A stretch of 64,000 nt of DNA, taken from positions 906,895 to 970,894 of the forward strand of contig NZ_FYDE01000005.1 in the NCBI RefSeq assembly GCF_900186535.1, in the 5' to 3' direction. The translations under genes were made by a program, and so were the position numbers. Source of the DNA: Marasmitruncus massiliensis. Its GTDB lineage: Bacteria > Bacillota > Clostridia > Oscillospirales > Ruminococcaceae. The notes beneath the pieces were generated by a model, which made no database searches, was not told the origin of the DNA, and was given only the letters and a program-made list of their open reading frames with translations. Below are positions 53,168-61,469 of this stretch, in pieces. Positions within the stretch are counted from its first letter, which is position 1. Each line of letters begins with the position of its first letter.

Positions 53168-53484
53168 ATCTGCCTTATATTTTGACGGCTGTTTTTGTGA
53201 TGGCTCTGGTTACTTACATACCGCGTATGCTCCCTCTGGTTTTTATGAAGCGCAAAATACAAAATCGCTTTGTAAAATCGCTGCTCGAATATGTCCCCTA
53301 CGCGGTGCTGGCGGCCATGACGATCCCCGATATCCTCTACGCGACGTCGGGGATCGTGTCCGCGCTCATCGGGCTGGCCGCCGCCCTGATCCTGGCCTAC
53401 TCCGGAAAAGGACTCCTGACGGTGGCTCTGGGCTCCACAGCCGCGGTATTCCTTGCGGAACAGGCTGTCCGGCTGTTTATTTAA
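53164..53484 (+). CDS. azlD: AzlD-family small transporter subunit
   Basis: A 106-residue partner of AzlC with four hydrophobic helices and the family motif VTYIPRMLPLVFMKRKI. The ATG overlaps the azlC stop (ATGA), implying translational coupling. It could export excess Val/Leu/Ile; the ilv operon in the same window makes the link plausible but not proven. Confidence 0.9.
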   Translation: MNLPYILTAVFVMALVTYIPRMLPLVFMKRKIQNRFVKSLLEYVPYAVLAAMTIPDILYATSGIVSALIGLAAALILAYSGKGLLTVALGSTAAVFLAEQAVRLFI

Positions 53485-53491
53485 AGAAAAG

Positions 53492-53524
53492 AAAATCCGG
53501 TGCGGCTGGGCCGCACCGGATTTT
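53492..53524. terminator. Bidirectional terminator between azlD and the ECF gene
   Basis: A 15-bp perfect stem (53492-53506 with 53510-53524) with a 3-base loop, A4 on the left and T4 on the right, between convergent genes. Confidence 0.88.
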
Positions 53525-53527
53525 GAT

Positions 53528-54166
53528 CTATTGATTGGACTGAAAGAACCTGCGCAGCGGCGGTACAATCGCGGCGCCGATTACAACTGCGACAAACGCC
53601 TCGGCAAGCCCGTTGGTAAATACGACAGTCAGAATGAATTTTGAAAAGCTTTCAAATGCGATCTGTTTTGCGGCGGCATATTCCTGCCCGAACAAAACGT
53701 AAATCCCGCCCATTACCAAACCTGTATTGACGGCGGAACCGGCAAACGCGGCAATCGCGGCCGCAATGCGGACTTTCGCGGCCCCGGCCTCGGCATGGAC
53801 CAAGGCTCGGAAGATCAGCCCTGTCACCACACCGATCAGAATCCGGGGCACGAGCGCAATGATCAGCGCTTTAAAGCTGCCCGAGCCGGTTCCGGGAACG
53901 GCGATCAGGGGAGAAAAAACAAACGATACCAGGGAAGGCTCCATGGTGTTTTTGATGATGCTGGTGATGCCGAATACCGCGCCGAGGATACCGCCGGCTT
54001 TCGGCCCCAGAAGAATCGCGCCGATAATCACCGGGATATGCACCGTTGTGGCTTTAATTACCACCAGAGGGATATACCCCAAAAACGGCACAAACGCGAC
54101 GAGAGCCACGATAGCCGCCATGAGGGCGACCTGTGCGAGGTAGCGGGTTTCTGATTGGTTTTTCAC
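53528..54166 (-). CDS. ECF transporter S component (possibly pantothenate-type)
   Basis: A 212-residue integral membrane substrate-binding protein of an energy-coupling-factor vitamin transporter. It has about six helices, the N-terminal ALMAAIVALVAFVPF and the characteristic GYIPLVVIKATTVHIPVIIGAILLGPKAGGILGAVFG. The energising module (EcfA, EcfT) is elsewhere. It follows a CoaX homologue by 56 bases on the same strand, which suggests pantothenate as substrate; this is inference. Confidence 0.82.
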   Translation of the reverse strand: MKNQSETRYLAQVALMAAIVALVAFVPFLGYIPLVVIKATTVHIPVIIGAILLGPKAGGILGAVFGITSIIKNTMEPSLVSFVFSPLIAVPGTGSGSFKALIIALVPRILIGVVTGLIFRALVHAEAGAAKVRIAAAIAAFAGSAVNTGLVMGGIYVLFGQEYAAAKQIAFESFSKFILTVVFTNGLAEAFVAVVIGAAIVPPLRRFFQSNQ

Positions 54167-54222
54167 AAAGAATTCCTCCTGCTGTCACTCCCGCAGAACG
54201 GGATGTAACGCTTATTTGGAAA

Positions 54223-54996
54223 CTACCGGTTTTTTTGATACAGGAGCCGCAGCCCGTCATGCAGCAGGCGGGGGCGGTACAGAACCGTATGGCTGCAGAG
54301 AGGTGCAAGCACCCCGGCGATTTCGCCGGTCGCGGCGACAGACGCGCTTTCCCCAAGCTCGGCTATGTAACGCGCGGTCATGCCGTCCAGCATGGAAATG
54401 GCGCCGTACAGTGCGCCGGATTTGATCGCATCCACCGTTCCGCGCCCGATCAGCGGCGCGTGCGAATCGAAGGAAACCAGCGGGAGCTGGGCGGAGCTCT
54501 GGCATAAATGCTCCAGTGCGCTTTCCACGCCCGGCAAAATCGAGCGGCCGATCAGCACGCCGTCTTTGTCAATCGCGGAGAAAGTGGTGGCGCCCGCCAG
54601 ATTGATCACGATCAGCGGCGGTGCAAATTCATGCAGCGCCCCGATGGCTGTGGCGATAAAATCCGAGCCTACCGTGCCCGCGCTGTCCACGCGGAGGTTC
54701 AGCCCTGTCCGCATGCCCGCGCCGACTACCAGTACCTTTCCCGCCGCCAGCTGCCCGGCCGCGCACTGCGCGGTGCGGGTGAGGGACGGCACTACGGAGG
54801 AGATCACGGCGCCTTCAATGACGTCCGTGTCAATTCCGCGAAAAGAAAGAACTGTGTGCATCGCCGCGGCAAGCTGGTCTGCCGTTGCAAGAGGGTCGGT
54901 TCCAATGGAAGCATAGATGGCCTGTTTTTCGCCGTCGTACGCGGCAAGCGAAAGAATACGGTTGTCGATATGGACGGTCAGAACCACAGCATACAC
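54223..54996 (-). CDS. CoaX-like protein (type III pantothenate kinase homologue, altered active site)
   Basis: The 257 residues align with CoaX along the whole length (VISSVVPSLT, GLNLRVDSAGTVGSDFIATAIGA, GRSILPGVESALEHLCQSSAQLP, ALYGAISMLDGM). But the phosphate-binding DxGNT near residue 9 reads HIDNR, the DR of GxDR reads DF (112-113) and the Asp of DFGTATTF reads Asn (N132). Three positions that bind ATP or act in catalysis are therefore changed. It may be inactive, altered in chemistry or regulatory. It is first in an operon with an ECF S component. Confidence 0.8.
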   Translation of the reverse strand: MYAVVLTVHIDNRILSLAAYDGEKQAIYASIGTDPLATADQLAAAMHTVLSFRGIDTDVIEGAVISSVVPSLTRTAQCAAGQLAAGKVLVVGAGMRTGLNLRVDSAGTVGSDFIATAIGALHEFAPPLIVINLAGATTFSAIDKDGVLIGRSILPGVESALEHLCQSSAQLPLVSFDSHAPLIGRGTVDAIKSGALYGAISMLDGMTARYIAELGESASVAATGEIAGVLAPLCSHTVLYRPRLLHDGLRLLYQKNR

Positions 54997-55147
54997 CTCC
55001 TGATAAAATTGACCGGATTTCCTGCTTTTATGATACCCCGCAGGACGGCCGCTGTCAATGTGTGAATGATTTTCATAAAAAGCGGCTAACTTCTATTTAC
55101 TTGGTCCAAAATATGATATACTGGGACAGATACTTTCGGGAAGGGAT

Positions 55148-56077
55148 GTGAACCGGTTGGCGATCAATAAGGCGATGCGGGCCGCGTTAAAAGCGCTGTC
55201 CTATCCCGACCTTAACGTCAAAAAAAATTATCAGTCGCTGCGGCAGGTCAAAAATATCACTTCGCCCAAGCTGCCGTTTTATAAAACGTGGGATCATCAG
55301 GTGTCCCGAGATGGGTATGATATTCCTGTACGCCTGTTTGCACCGAACGGCTGCCCTGCCGGAATGCTTGTATTTTTTCACGGCGGCGGCTGGGTAACCG
55401 GCAATATTGACAGCTACACCCGCGTCTGCGCCGATATGGCACGGATTACCGGGCGGCTGGTGATCTCGGCGGACTACCGGCTGGCGCCCGAGCACCGGTT
55501 CCCGGCGGCGCTGGAGGACTGCTATGCGGTTGCTGAGGAAGTATACGCCTGCTCGTCACTGTTTGGAATGCAGTGGGAGCAGATCGTTCTGATCGGTGAC
55601 AGCGCGGGTGCCAACCTGGCCGCCGCAGTTTCTTTAATGGCGCGCGACAAGGGGAGATTTCTGCCATCCGCGCAGATTCTGATTTATCCGGCAACTTACT
55701 TCGACCATTCCGAACGATCGCCGTTCCGGTCCGTGCAGGAAAATGGAACCGGCTATCTTCTGACCGCAAAGCGTATCTGCGATTATATGGAGCTTTATCA
55801 GAGCGGCCCGGAAGACCGGACGAATCCGTATTTTGCGCCGCTTTTGGCGCAGTCGTTCGAACATCAGCCCCGAACCTTGATTATCACCGCGCAGTACGAC
55901 CCGCTGCGGGATGAGGGGGAGGCTTACGGGCGGCGTCTGGCGGAGGCGGGCAACGAAGTTGAAGTCTATCGCATCGCGGACGCCCTGCATGGATTTTTTG
56001 CACTGCCGCCGCACTTTATGCATGTGAAGCGCACGTATGAATATATCAACCGTTTTCTGAATGGGGTGGACGCTTAG
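55148..56077 (+). CDS. Alpha/beta hydrolase (HSL/GDXG family esterase-like)
   Basis: 309 residues. The oxyanion-hole motif FHGGGW (near 77-82), the nucleophile in GDSAG (150-154, Ser152), the acid in QYDPLRDEG and the catalytic His in ALHGFF make a complete catalytic set of the hormone-sensitive-lipase (GDXG) group. The likely activity is on short-chain esters or lipids. GTG 55148 is used; TTG 55157 is an alternative. It overlaps the next gene by one base, first of a three-gene unit. Confidence 0.88.
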   Translation: MNRLAINKAMRAALKALSYPDLNVKKNYQSLRQVKNITSPKLPFYKTWDHQVSRDGYDIPVRLFAPNGCPAGMLVFFHGGGWVTGNIDSYTRVCADMARITGRLVISADYRLAPEHRFPAALEDCYAVAEEVYACSSLFGMQWEQIVLIGDSAGANLAAAVSLMARDKGRFLPSAQILIYPATYFDHSERSPFRSVQENGTGYLLTAKRICDYMELYQSGPEDRTNPYFAPLLAQSFEHQPRTLIITAQYDPLRDEGEAYGRRLAEAGNEVEVYRIADALHGFFALPPHFMHVKRTYEYINRFLNGVDA

Positions 56078-57348
56078 TGGGAAATAAAAAAGCCGCTGAA
56101 TGGAACAGGCTGGACAATGCGGCTAAAATTTTTCCGCCTGCCAGCAGCAAGCGGGACAGCAAGGTATTCCGGTTTGCCTGCGAGCTGTTTGAAGAGGTGG
56201 AACCGGAACCTTTGCAGGCGGCGCTGGAACAGACAGTTGAAATGTTCCCGATTTTCAGGTCGGTGCTGCGCAAGGGCCTGTTCTGGTACTATCTTGAGGC
56301 AAGCACGCTGGAACCGGCGGTTCATACCGAAAACAAGATGCCCTGCAGCCCGCTTTATGACGGTGACCGCAGGGATTTGCTCTTTCGCGTCACCTACTAT
56401 CGCCGGCGCATCAGTTTGGAAGTCCATCATGCCATAACCGATGGTACGGGTGCCATGCAGTTTCTAAGGATGCTGGTTTACCACTATCTTTCGATCCGCT
56501 ATGCGGGTGATTTTCCAGACGGGCTGCCGCCGATGGACTATGACGCGTCTATGACACAGCGTAAGGCGGACAGCTTTCAGAAATATTATTCCGGAAAACA
56601 GCGCGTGAAAATGGAGAAGATGCCGCCCGCCTACCAGATTCGCGGGATGCGCCTGCCGACGGGGCAGATGCGTGTGATTGAGGGCGTAATGTCCGCCCGT
56701 GCGGTGTTGAACGCGGCGCACAGCTATCATGCAACGATGACGGTATTCCTGTCCGCCGTCCTGCTGTGCGCCATCCATGACGAAATGCCGCTGCGTCGCG
56801 AACGCGAACGCGTCGTGCTGATGGTGCCGGTGAACCTGCGCAAATATTTTTCGTCCGAATCGGCGCGCAATTTTTTCAGCATTATCCGCGTTGGGCATTG
56901 TTTTGCCAGTGACGGGAAAACGCTGGGCGAGGTGGTGGGGCAAATCGGCCGCGTGTTTGCGCAGGAGCTGACCACCGAGCGTTTAGGGCGCCGGATGGAT
57001 GACCTTGCCGCGCTGGAGCACAACGTTTTCGCGCGGCTGGTACCTCTTGTTTTCAAAGATATGGGAATGGCCGCGGCCAACCGTATGGCCAGAAGGGCGA
57101 TCACCGCGTCGATTTCCAATATCGGAAAAGTGGATATGCCGCCGCCCATGCGGGAGTATATCCGGCAGTTTGACGTTTTTACAAGCACCGACCGGCTGCA
57201 GATGTGTATGTGCTCCTATCAGGACCGGCTGGTGCTGAGCTTCAGTTCTGTATTTGCGGATACAGATATCATAAAACGGTTTTTCCGGACGCTGACAGGT
57301 ATGGGGATTGATATGAAAATTGTCAGCAACCCTTTGGATGAGGAATGA
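56077..57348 (+). CDS. HHxxxDG acyltransferase-like protein (condensation/AATase superfamily)
   Basis: 423 residues with the motif VHHAITDGTGAMQF (HH at 117-118, Asp122, Gly123), the catalytic signature of the condensation/chloramphenicol-acetyltransferase-like superfamily that includes wax-ester synthases and alcohol acetyltransferases. Later segments (VPVNLRKYFSSESARNFFS, SISNIGKV) fit the second half of that fold. There is no carrier-protein domain. It starts at GTG 56077, overlapping the hydrolase stop. Substrate unknown; an acyl transfer to a lipid or alcohol is likely from motif and neighbours. Confidence 0.75.
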   Translation: MGNKKAAEWNRLDNAAKIFPPASSKRDSKVFRFACELFEEVEPEPLQAALEQTVEMFPIFRSVLRKGLFWYYLEASTLEPAVHTENKMPCSPLYDGDRRDLLFRVTYYRRRISLEVHHAITDGTGAMQFLRMLVYHYLSIRYAGDFPDGLPPMDYDASMTQRKADSFQKYYSGKQRVKMEKMPPAYQIRGMRLPTGQMRVIEGVMSARAVLNAAHSYHATMTVFLSAVLLCAIHDEMPLRRERERVVLMVPVNLRKYFSSESARNFFSIIRVGHCFASDGKTLGEVVGQIGRVFAQELTTERLGRRMDDLAALEHNVFARLVPLVFKDMGMAAANRMARRAITASISNIGKVDMPPPMREYIRQFDVFTSTDRLQMCMCSYQDRLVLSFSSVFADTDIIKRFFRTLTGMGIDMKIVSNPLDEE

Positions 57349-57357
57349 GGTGTTTTT

Positions 57358-58029
57358 TTGCAGTTTTGCGATAAATGCAGAGTACAGGTTGCGGGCAGCA
57401 GAAAACGCTGTCCGCTCTGTCAGGGCAGTCTTACCGGAAGCGGTGAACCGGAAAATGAAGCATTCCCCGTTTTGCCCCAGTGGTACAGCCGGAGCGGTCT
57501 GCTTCTGAGAGCACTGGTGTTCCTTTCGGTGACGGCGGCTGTGGTATGCTTTACAGTGAATGCATTGTTCCCGGTGGGACGGATATGGTCGCTGTTTGTC
57601 GCGGCCGGAATCGCATTTATGTGGCTCGGCATTGCAACGGCACTGCGCAAACGCCATAATATTCCGAAAACCATCCTGTGGGAGGTGGTGCTCCTGTCCG
57701 TCTTCTCGGTTTTTTGGGATCTGCTGGCAGGGAAGAATTGGTCTGGCTGGTCGGTGGACTATGCCATCCCGAGCCTGTGCGTGTTTGCGCTGCTTTCCAT
57801 GACGGTGATTGCAAAAATATTGCGGATTCAGGTGAAGGACTATCTGATCTACCTCATGATTGGCACGCTGTTCGGGATTCTTCCCATTCTGTTTCTGCTT
57901 ATCGGTATTGTGCGCGTCCGGTACCCGTCTATTCTGTGTGTAGCGGCAAGCGCTGTCTTTTTAACGGCGCTGCTCTCCTTTCAGGGGCGCAACATGCGTG
58001 CGGAACTGAAGAAGAAACTGCACCTGTAA
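57358..58029 (+). CDS. Zinc-ribbon membrane protein (DUF6320-like)
   Basis: 223 residues. An N-terminal zinc-ribbon motif CDKC...CPLCQG (residues 4-23) is followed by six hydrophobic segments (about 47-67, 72-95, 105-125, 135-153, 160-185 and 190-208). It matches my memory of the DUF6320 family found beside such acyltransferase genes; no function is known. TTG 57358 lies behind GAGGTG. Third gene of the hydrolase-acyltransferase unit. Confidence 0.7.
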   Translation: MQFCDKCRVQVAGSRKRCPLCQGSLTGSGEPENEAFPVLPQWYSRSGLLLRALVFLSVTAAVVCFTVNALFPVGRIWSLFVAAGIAFMWLGIATALRKRHNIPKTILWEVVLLSVFSVFWDLLAGKNWSGWSVDYAIPSLCVFALLSMTVIAKILRIQVKDYLIYLMIGTLFGILPILFLLIGIVRVRYPSILCVAASAVFLTALLSFQGRNMRAELKKKLHL

Positions 58030-58096
58030 AATGGCTGTTTGTCACAAGATATGGTATTGCGAGTAAAAAAATCCACTAAAGATTGTGATTTTGCAG

Positions 58097-58125
58097 TTGA
58101 CTTTTTGCATCCGATGATTTATGCT
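58097..58125 (+). promoter_or_regulatory. SigA-type promoter of the NrdD-like microprotein and nrdG
   Basis: TTGACT (58097-58102), a 17-base spacer and TATGCT (58120-58125). No NrdR-box pair is apparent around it. Confidence 0.65.
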
Positions 58126-58211
58126 TAATAAGCGATCAATCGGCGTCGCCATAGATGCCGAAGGAATAGACGACCCCGGTATCGGGAAACAAGACAATGG
58201 AGGGCTGCAAA

Positions 58212-58379
58212 GTGGGCAACAAAACAGGACAGATGATAGGCGAAGGTGTAAAATTCGAGAGGATCCGCAGGATTACCGGTTATCTTGTGGGTACGGTTGA
58301 CCGCTGGAACAATGCAAAGCGCTCCGAAGAGCATGACCGTGTGAAGCACGGTGTGGGCACCGGCTTGGAGCAGTTATAA
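58212..58379 (+). CDS. NrdD C-terminus-like microprotein (55 residues)
   Basis: GTG start with GGAGGG (58199-58204) seven bases upstream. Residues KFERIRRITGYLVGTVDRWNN and AKRSEEHDRVKHG match the last part of anaerobic ribonucleotide reductase NrdD, which normally reads CERITRITGYLxGTxDRFNxAKxxExxDRVKH. The zinc-site cysteines and the glycyl-radical Gly are absent; Cys before ERI is Phe-preceded Lys here. It has its own promoter and precedes nrdG. It could be a stand-alone accessory protein or a decayed NrdD 3' end. An upstream ATG (58197) would give 60 residues. Confidence 0.72.
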   Translation: MGNKTGQMIGEGVKFERIRRITGYLVGTVDRWNNAKRSEEHDRVKHGVGTGLEQL

Positions 58380-58390
58380 GAATATGCGGG

Positions 58391-58420
58391 AAGGGCGGCC
58401 TGCGGGCCGCCCTTTTCTTT
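58391..58420 (+). terminator. Hairpin between the microprotein gene and nrdG
   Basis: AAGGGCGGCC pairs with GGCCGCCCTT with a 4-base loop, then TTTTCTTT. It sits directly before the nrdG SD, so it may limit transcription into nrdG. Confidence 0.75.
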
Positions 58421-58433
58421 GGAGGAATTGTTG

Positions 58434-58934
58434 ATGTCTGCCATCCGGATTGCGGGAGTGGTCCGGGAATCCATTGTAGATGGGCCCGGTTTCCGGTTTG
58501 TCGTATTTGTGCAGGGATGCCCGCACCACTGCAAAGGCTGCCATAATCCCCAGTCGCACGACTTTACGGGCGGCTATCTCTGTGAAACGGACACATTGCT
58601 GGCGGAGATTCAAAAGAACCCGCTGCTGTCCGGGGTCACTTTTTCCGGCGGGGAGCCGTTTTGCCAGCCGGAGCCTCTTGTGGAGCTGGGGACAGAAGTG
58701 AAAAAACTGGGGCTGAATCTGATTGTTTACAGCGGTTATACCTACGAGGAACTGAACGGGATGGACAGCCCCGATGTGCATGCGCTGCTGGATTTATCCG
58801 ATTATCTCATCGACGGAAAGTTTCTGCTCGAACAAAGAAATCTGCTGCTGCGTTACCGCGGCAGTGAAAACCAGCGCATTATTGACCTGAAACGCACGCA
58901 CGGGCAGGGTGCCGTGGTTACTGTGGAACTGTAA
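58434..58934 (+). CDS. nrdG: Anaerobic ribonucleotide reductase activating protein
   Basis: A radical-SAM enzyme that installs the glycyl radical in NrdD. The 166 residues show the cluster motif GCPHHCKGCHNPQS (Cx3Cx2C), FSGGEPFCQPEPL and LIVYSGYTYEEL. ATG 58434 lies behind GGAGG. The full-length nrdD gene is not in the window; only a short NrdD-like ORF precedes it. Confidence 0.95.
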   Translation: MSAIRIAGVVRESIVDGPGFRFVVFVQGCPHHCKGCHNPQSHDFTGGYLCETDTLLAEIQKNPLLSGVTFSGGEPFCQPEPLVELGTEVKKLGLNLIVYSGYTYEELNGMDSPDVHALLDLSDYLIDGKFLLEQRNLLLRYRGSENQRIIDLKRTHGQGAVVTVEL

Positions 58935-58937
58935 AGA

Positions 58938-58965
58938 AAAAAGGACGCCGGCCGGCGTCCTTTTT
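58938..58965. terminator. Bidirectional terminator after nrdG
   Basis: A 28-base perfect palindrome (AAAAAGGACGCCGG and its complement) with A5 and T5 ends, between convergent nrdG and the lipoprotein gene. Confidence 0.88.
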
Positions 58966-58986
58966 GATTGTTTTGCTGTATATTGA

Positions 58987-60522
58987 TTAAAAAGCGCCCA
59001 TGCGTATCAGCTGCTGTGTCGTCATGCCAATCAGGGCCGCGCTGTCCGGCTGCTTTTCCGCAAGCCCGGCGGCGGGAAGGTCTCCGGCTGCTTCAATATC
59101 GTAAAAACAGCCCACAAGACGGCCTGCGAGGCTTTCGCCGGGTTGGCCCAGAACTCCGACAAAGCTTCCGGTATAGCTGCTCTGCGCCGAATTATCCACT
59201 TTTACCGAGGCGATTCCGCGGTCGATCGTGCCCTGCACCAGCTTGCCCGCAAATCCGCCGGCGGCGGTGCAAAAAGAGTTCCCGGAGACCGTTCCGGTGA
59301 TAGTGCAGTCGGTCAGCATGCTGGCCGGACCGTCAACCACGCCGCAGAGCCCGCCGACAATACCGCCCCCGGTGACGGTGACGTCCGCGCGGCATGCCTG
59401 CAAAACCCCGCCGCTGACCAACCCGGCAATACCTCCGGTGGCCTCCGAACCGCTGATTTCGCCGGAAACCCTGCATTTACTGATCCAGCCTCCGGCTACC
59501 CAGCCGGCAATGCCGCCGCAGGGCTGTTTAGAATCTTTGCCGGCCTCAACCTTCACGGATTCCAGATTCAGGTTGGCAATAAAACCGTTGCTGCCGACGC
59601 CCGCAAACAGTCCGTTCCCCTTTGCCGTTAAGTTGCGGATGGTATGCCCCTGCCCGTCAAACGTGGTGCAGAACCCTTTGGGCGCGGGGTCCCTGGGATC
59701 GTCGGACGCATAGGAACCGATGGGGGACATCAGGATTCCCGACAGATCAAGATCGGCATCCAGCAGATAAACATTATCCTGGTAATCCCTGTCTCCCGAA
59801 TTTATCAGCTTGGCCAGCTCGGTCAGTTCCTGCGCGGATCGGATTTTTACCACCTGGCCTTTGTTGCCCCTTTCCGGCAAAGGCAGATTCCGTACAGAAA
59901 TTATCCTCCAGAGAGAGTCCTGGGATTTCGCCTTTAAAAAAGTGCCGGCGCCCTTTTCGGGAGGAACGGCAGGGGCGAAAACATATTCGCCGGGATAGAG
60001 TTCCCGCCCCGCGACACTGCGGTTCACGACCAGCCTCCATCCTCCATCCTCAGTCTTTTCCAGGCTGGATAATGTCAGGTCCGGCAAATTGAACTGCTGT
60101 GTGTAGTCCGCGCTGAAACGAAGGTCGGACAGCCCCTCCGTTGCCGCGCGGTTCTTGCCGAAACAGGCTTCATACAGTGCCGCAGCGTCTTTCGTGGGGA
60201 GCACATAGCTCACCACATCGGAGCCGCTGTAAACGGCGCAGGCGTCCAGCAGACGGTTTTCTTTTGCCCAGCCGAACGCAAAATTGCGCAGGATATCCGG
60301 ATTCGGCTTGCCGGCGCTGAACGCGGCTCCGCCGCAGTAGCCCTCGTAAATACGTACGTAGTCCTGTATCAGGGTGGCTGTTACGGCTTCTTCGCTGCTA
60401 TCAGCAGCGGCTGGGACCGGTTTTTGAGGCTGAGAAAGGACGGATATTCCGTTATCCGGCTGTGTATTGCATCCCGCAAAAAGGAGCAGGCACGCAGCAA
60501 GCGCGGCAGTGATCAGTTTCAT
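58987..60522 (-). CDS. GLUG-repeat surface lipoprotein
   Basis: 511 residues. The signal peptide has a lipobox (LLLFAGC, Cys18), so it is probably lipid-anchored outside the membrane. The N-terminal domain (about 50-200) is unrecognised. The C-terminal part (about 225-490) is a run of glycine-rich repeats (GGIAGWVAGG, GGIAGLVSGG, GGIVGGLCGVV, GGFAGKL) of the GLUG type seen in surface adhesins and peptidase-like proteins, probably a beta-helix. The start is ATG 60522 after GAGGTGG. Function unknown; surface binding is likely. Confidence 0.8.
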   Translation of the reverse strand: MKLITAALAACLLLFAGCNTQPDNGISVLSQPQKPVPAAADSSEEAVTATLIQDYVRIYEGYCGGAAFSAGKPNPDILRNFAFGWAKENRLLDACAVYSGSDVVSYVLPTKDAAALYEACFGKNRAATEGLSDLRFSADYTQQFNLPDLTLSSLEKTEDGGWRLVVNRSVAGRELYPGEYVFAPAVPPEKGAGTFLKAKSQDSLWRIISVRNLPLPERGNKGQVVKIRSAQELTELAKLINSGDRDYQDNVYLLDADLDLSGILMSPIGSYASDDPRDPAPKGFCTTFDGQGHTIRNLTAKGNGLFAGVGSNGFIANLNLESVKVEAGKDSKQPCGGIAGWVAGGWISKCRVSGEISGSEATGGIAGLVSGGVLQACRADVTVTGGGIVGGLCGVVDGPASMLTDCTITGTVSGNSFCTAAGGFAGKLVQGTIDRGIASVKVDNSAQSSYTGSFVGVLGQPGESLAGRLVGCFYDIEAAGDLPAAGLAEKQPDSAALIGMTTQQLIRMGAF

Positions 60523-60629
60523 AGTCCACCTCATTTCTATCCATCAAGTTAAATTTATTTATTTTATCCGGATTGTATATGGATTTTTCTCCCTATCTTT
60601 TAATATGTGCAGAAAACATAGGCAAATGA

Positions 60630-60659
60630 TTGCGCCTATGGCAAAAAAAGTGATATACT
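60630..60659 (+). promoter_or_regulatory. Possible SigA promoter of the flavin reductase gene
   Basis: TTGCGC (60630-60635), an 18-base spacer and TATACT (60654-60659), 30 bases before the ATG. Confidence 0.5.
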
Positions 60660-60688
60660 AATCTGACAGTAAAAAACGGAGGGGTAAC

Positions 60689-61294
60689 ATGTCAAAATTA
60701 GTCTGGAAACCGGGTACGCTGCTTGCGCCTGTTCCGCCCGCGCTTGTTTCCTGCGGTACAATGGAACGTCCCAATGTCTTTACAGTCGGCTGGACAGGCA
60801 TTGTGAACACCAACCCCGCCATGACCTATATCTCTGTCCGCCCCGAAAGGTACTCCTATGCGCTGATTAAAGAGTCAGGCGAGTTTGTCATCAATCTGAC
60901 AACCGTCAGCCTTGTGCGTGCCGCTGATTTTTGCGGGGTACGCTCGGGCCGTGACACGGATAAATTTTCCGCATGCGGCCTGACGGCTGAGCAGGCGTCG
61001 CAGGTTGCAGCGCCCATGATCGCAGAAAGCCCGCTTTCGATTGAATGCAGGGTGGAGTCCGTCACCGCTTTAGGGACGCATGACATGTTCCTTGCGAGGA
61101 TCGTTGCCGTAAATGTGGACCCGTCGCTGGTCGACGCGGCCGGCCGGCTTCATTTGGGAAACTGCGGTTTGGCCGCCTATGCACACGGGGAATACTTTGA
61201 ACTGGGGAAACGGATCGGGACTTTTGGCTATTCGGTGAAAAAACCAGTTAAAAAATCCCGAAAACCCGCCAAGGCCCGGGATAAGAGGCGCTGA
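60689..61294 (+). CDS. Flavin reductase-like (FMN-binding) family protein
   Basis: A 201-residue split-barrel flavoprotein. VFTVGWTGIVNTNPAMTYISVRPERYSYALIKESGEFVINL covers the family's FMN-binding block in two parts, and GTHDMFLARIV is the next conserved strand. Such proteins reduce flavins or act as small flavodoxin-linked oxidoreductases in anaerobes. The C-terminus ends in a Lys/Arg-rich tail. SD GGAGGGG. Monocistronic by position. Confidence 0.88.
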   Translation: MSKLVWKPGTLLAPVPPALVSCGTMERPNVFTVGWTGIVNTNPAMTYISVRPERYSYALIKESGEFVINLTTVSLVRAADFCGVRSGRDTDKFSACGLTAEQASQVAAPMIAESPLSIECRVESVTALGTHDMFLARIVAVNVDPSLVDAAGRLHLGNCGLAAYAHGEYFELGKRIGTFGYSVKKPVKKSRKPAKARDKRR

Positions 61295-61469
61295 AAAAGA
61301 ATTGGGGCCTGCAAGATGGTTCTATGCCCTTATCATAGCTGGACGATTTGATACTGTCAATGTTTCACAACTGCCAAAATGTGCGAATGGCCTGATCAAT
61401 CCGGCTGTTTACGTACGGCGGCGCGTGATTTTTGTATTTCAGGAAAGATGAAATGGGAGGGAGAGACCC

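Noticed and set aside
58126-58211. Possible NrdR boxes or a riboswitch in the leader of the NrdD-like microprotein
   Set aside because: No NrdR-like dyad pair is present, and the GC-rich segments do not fit a known aptamer.
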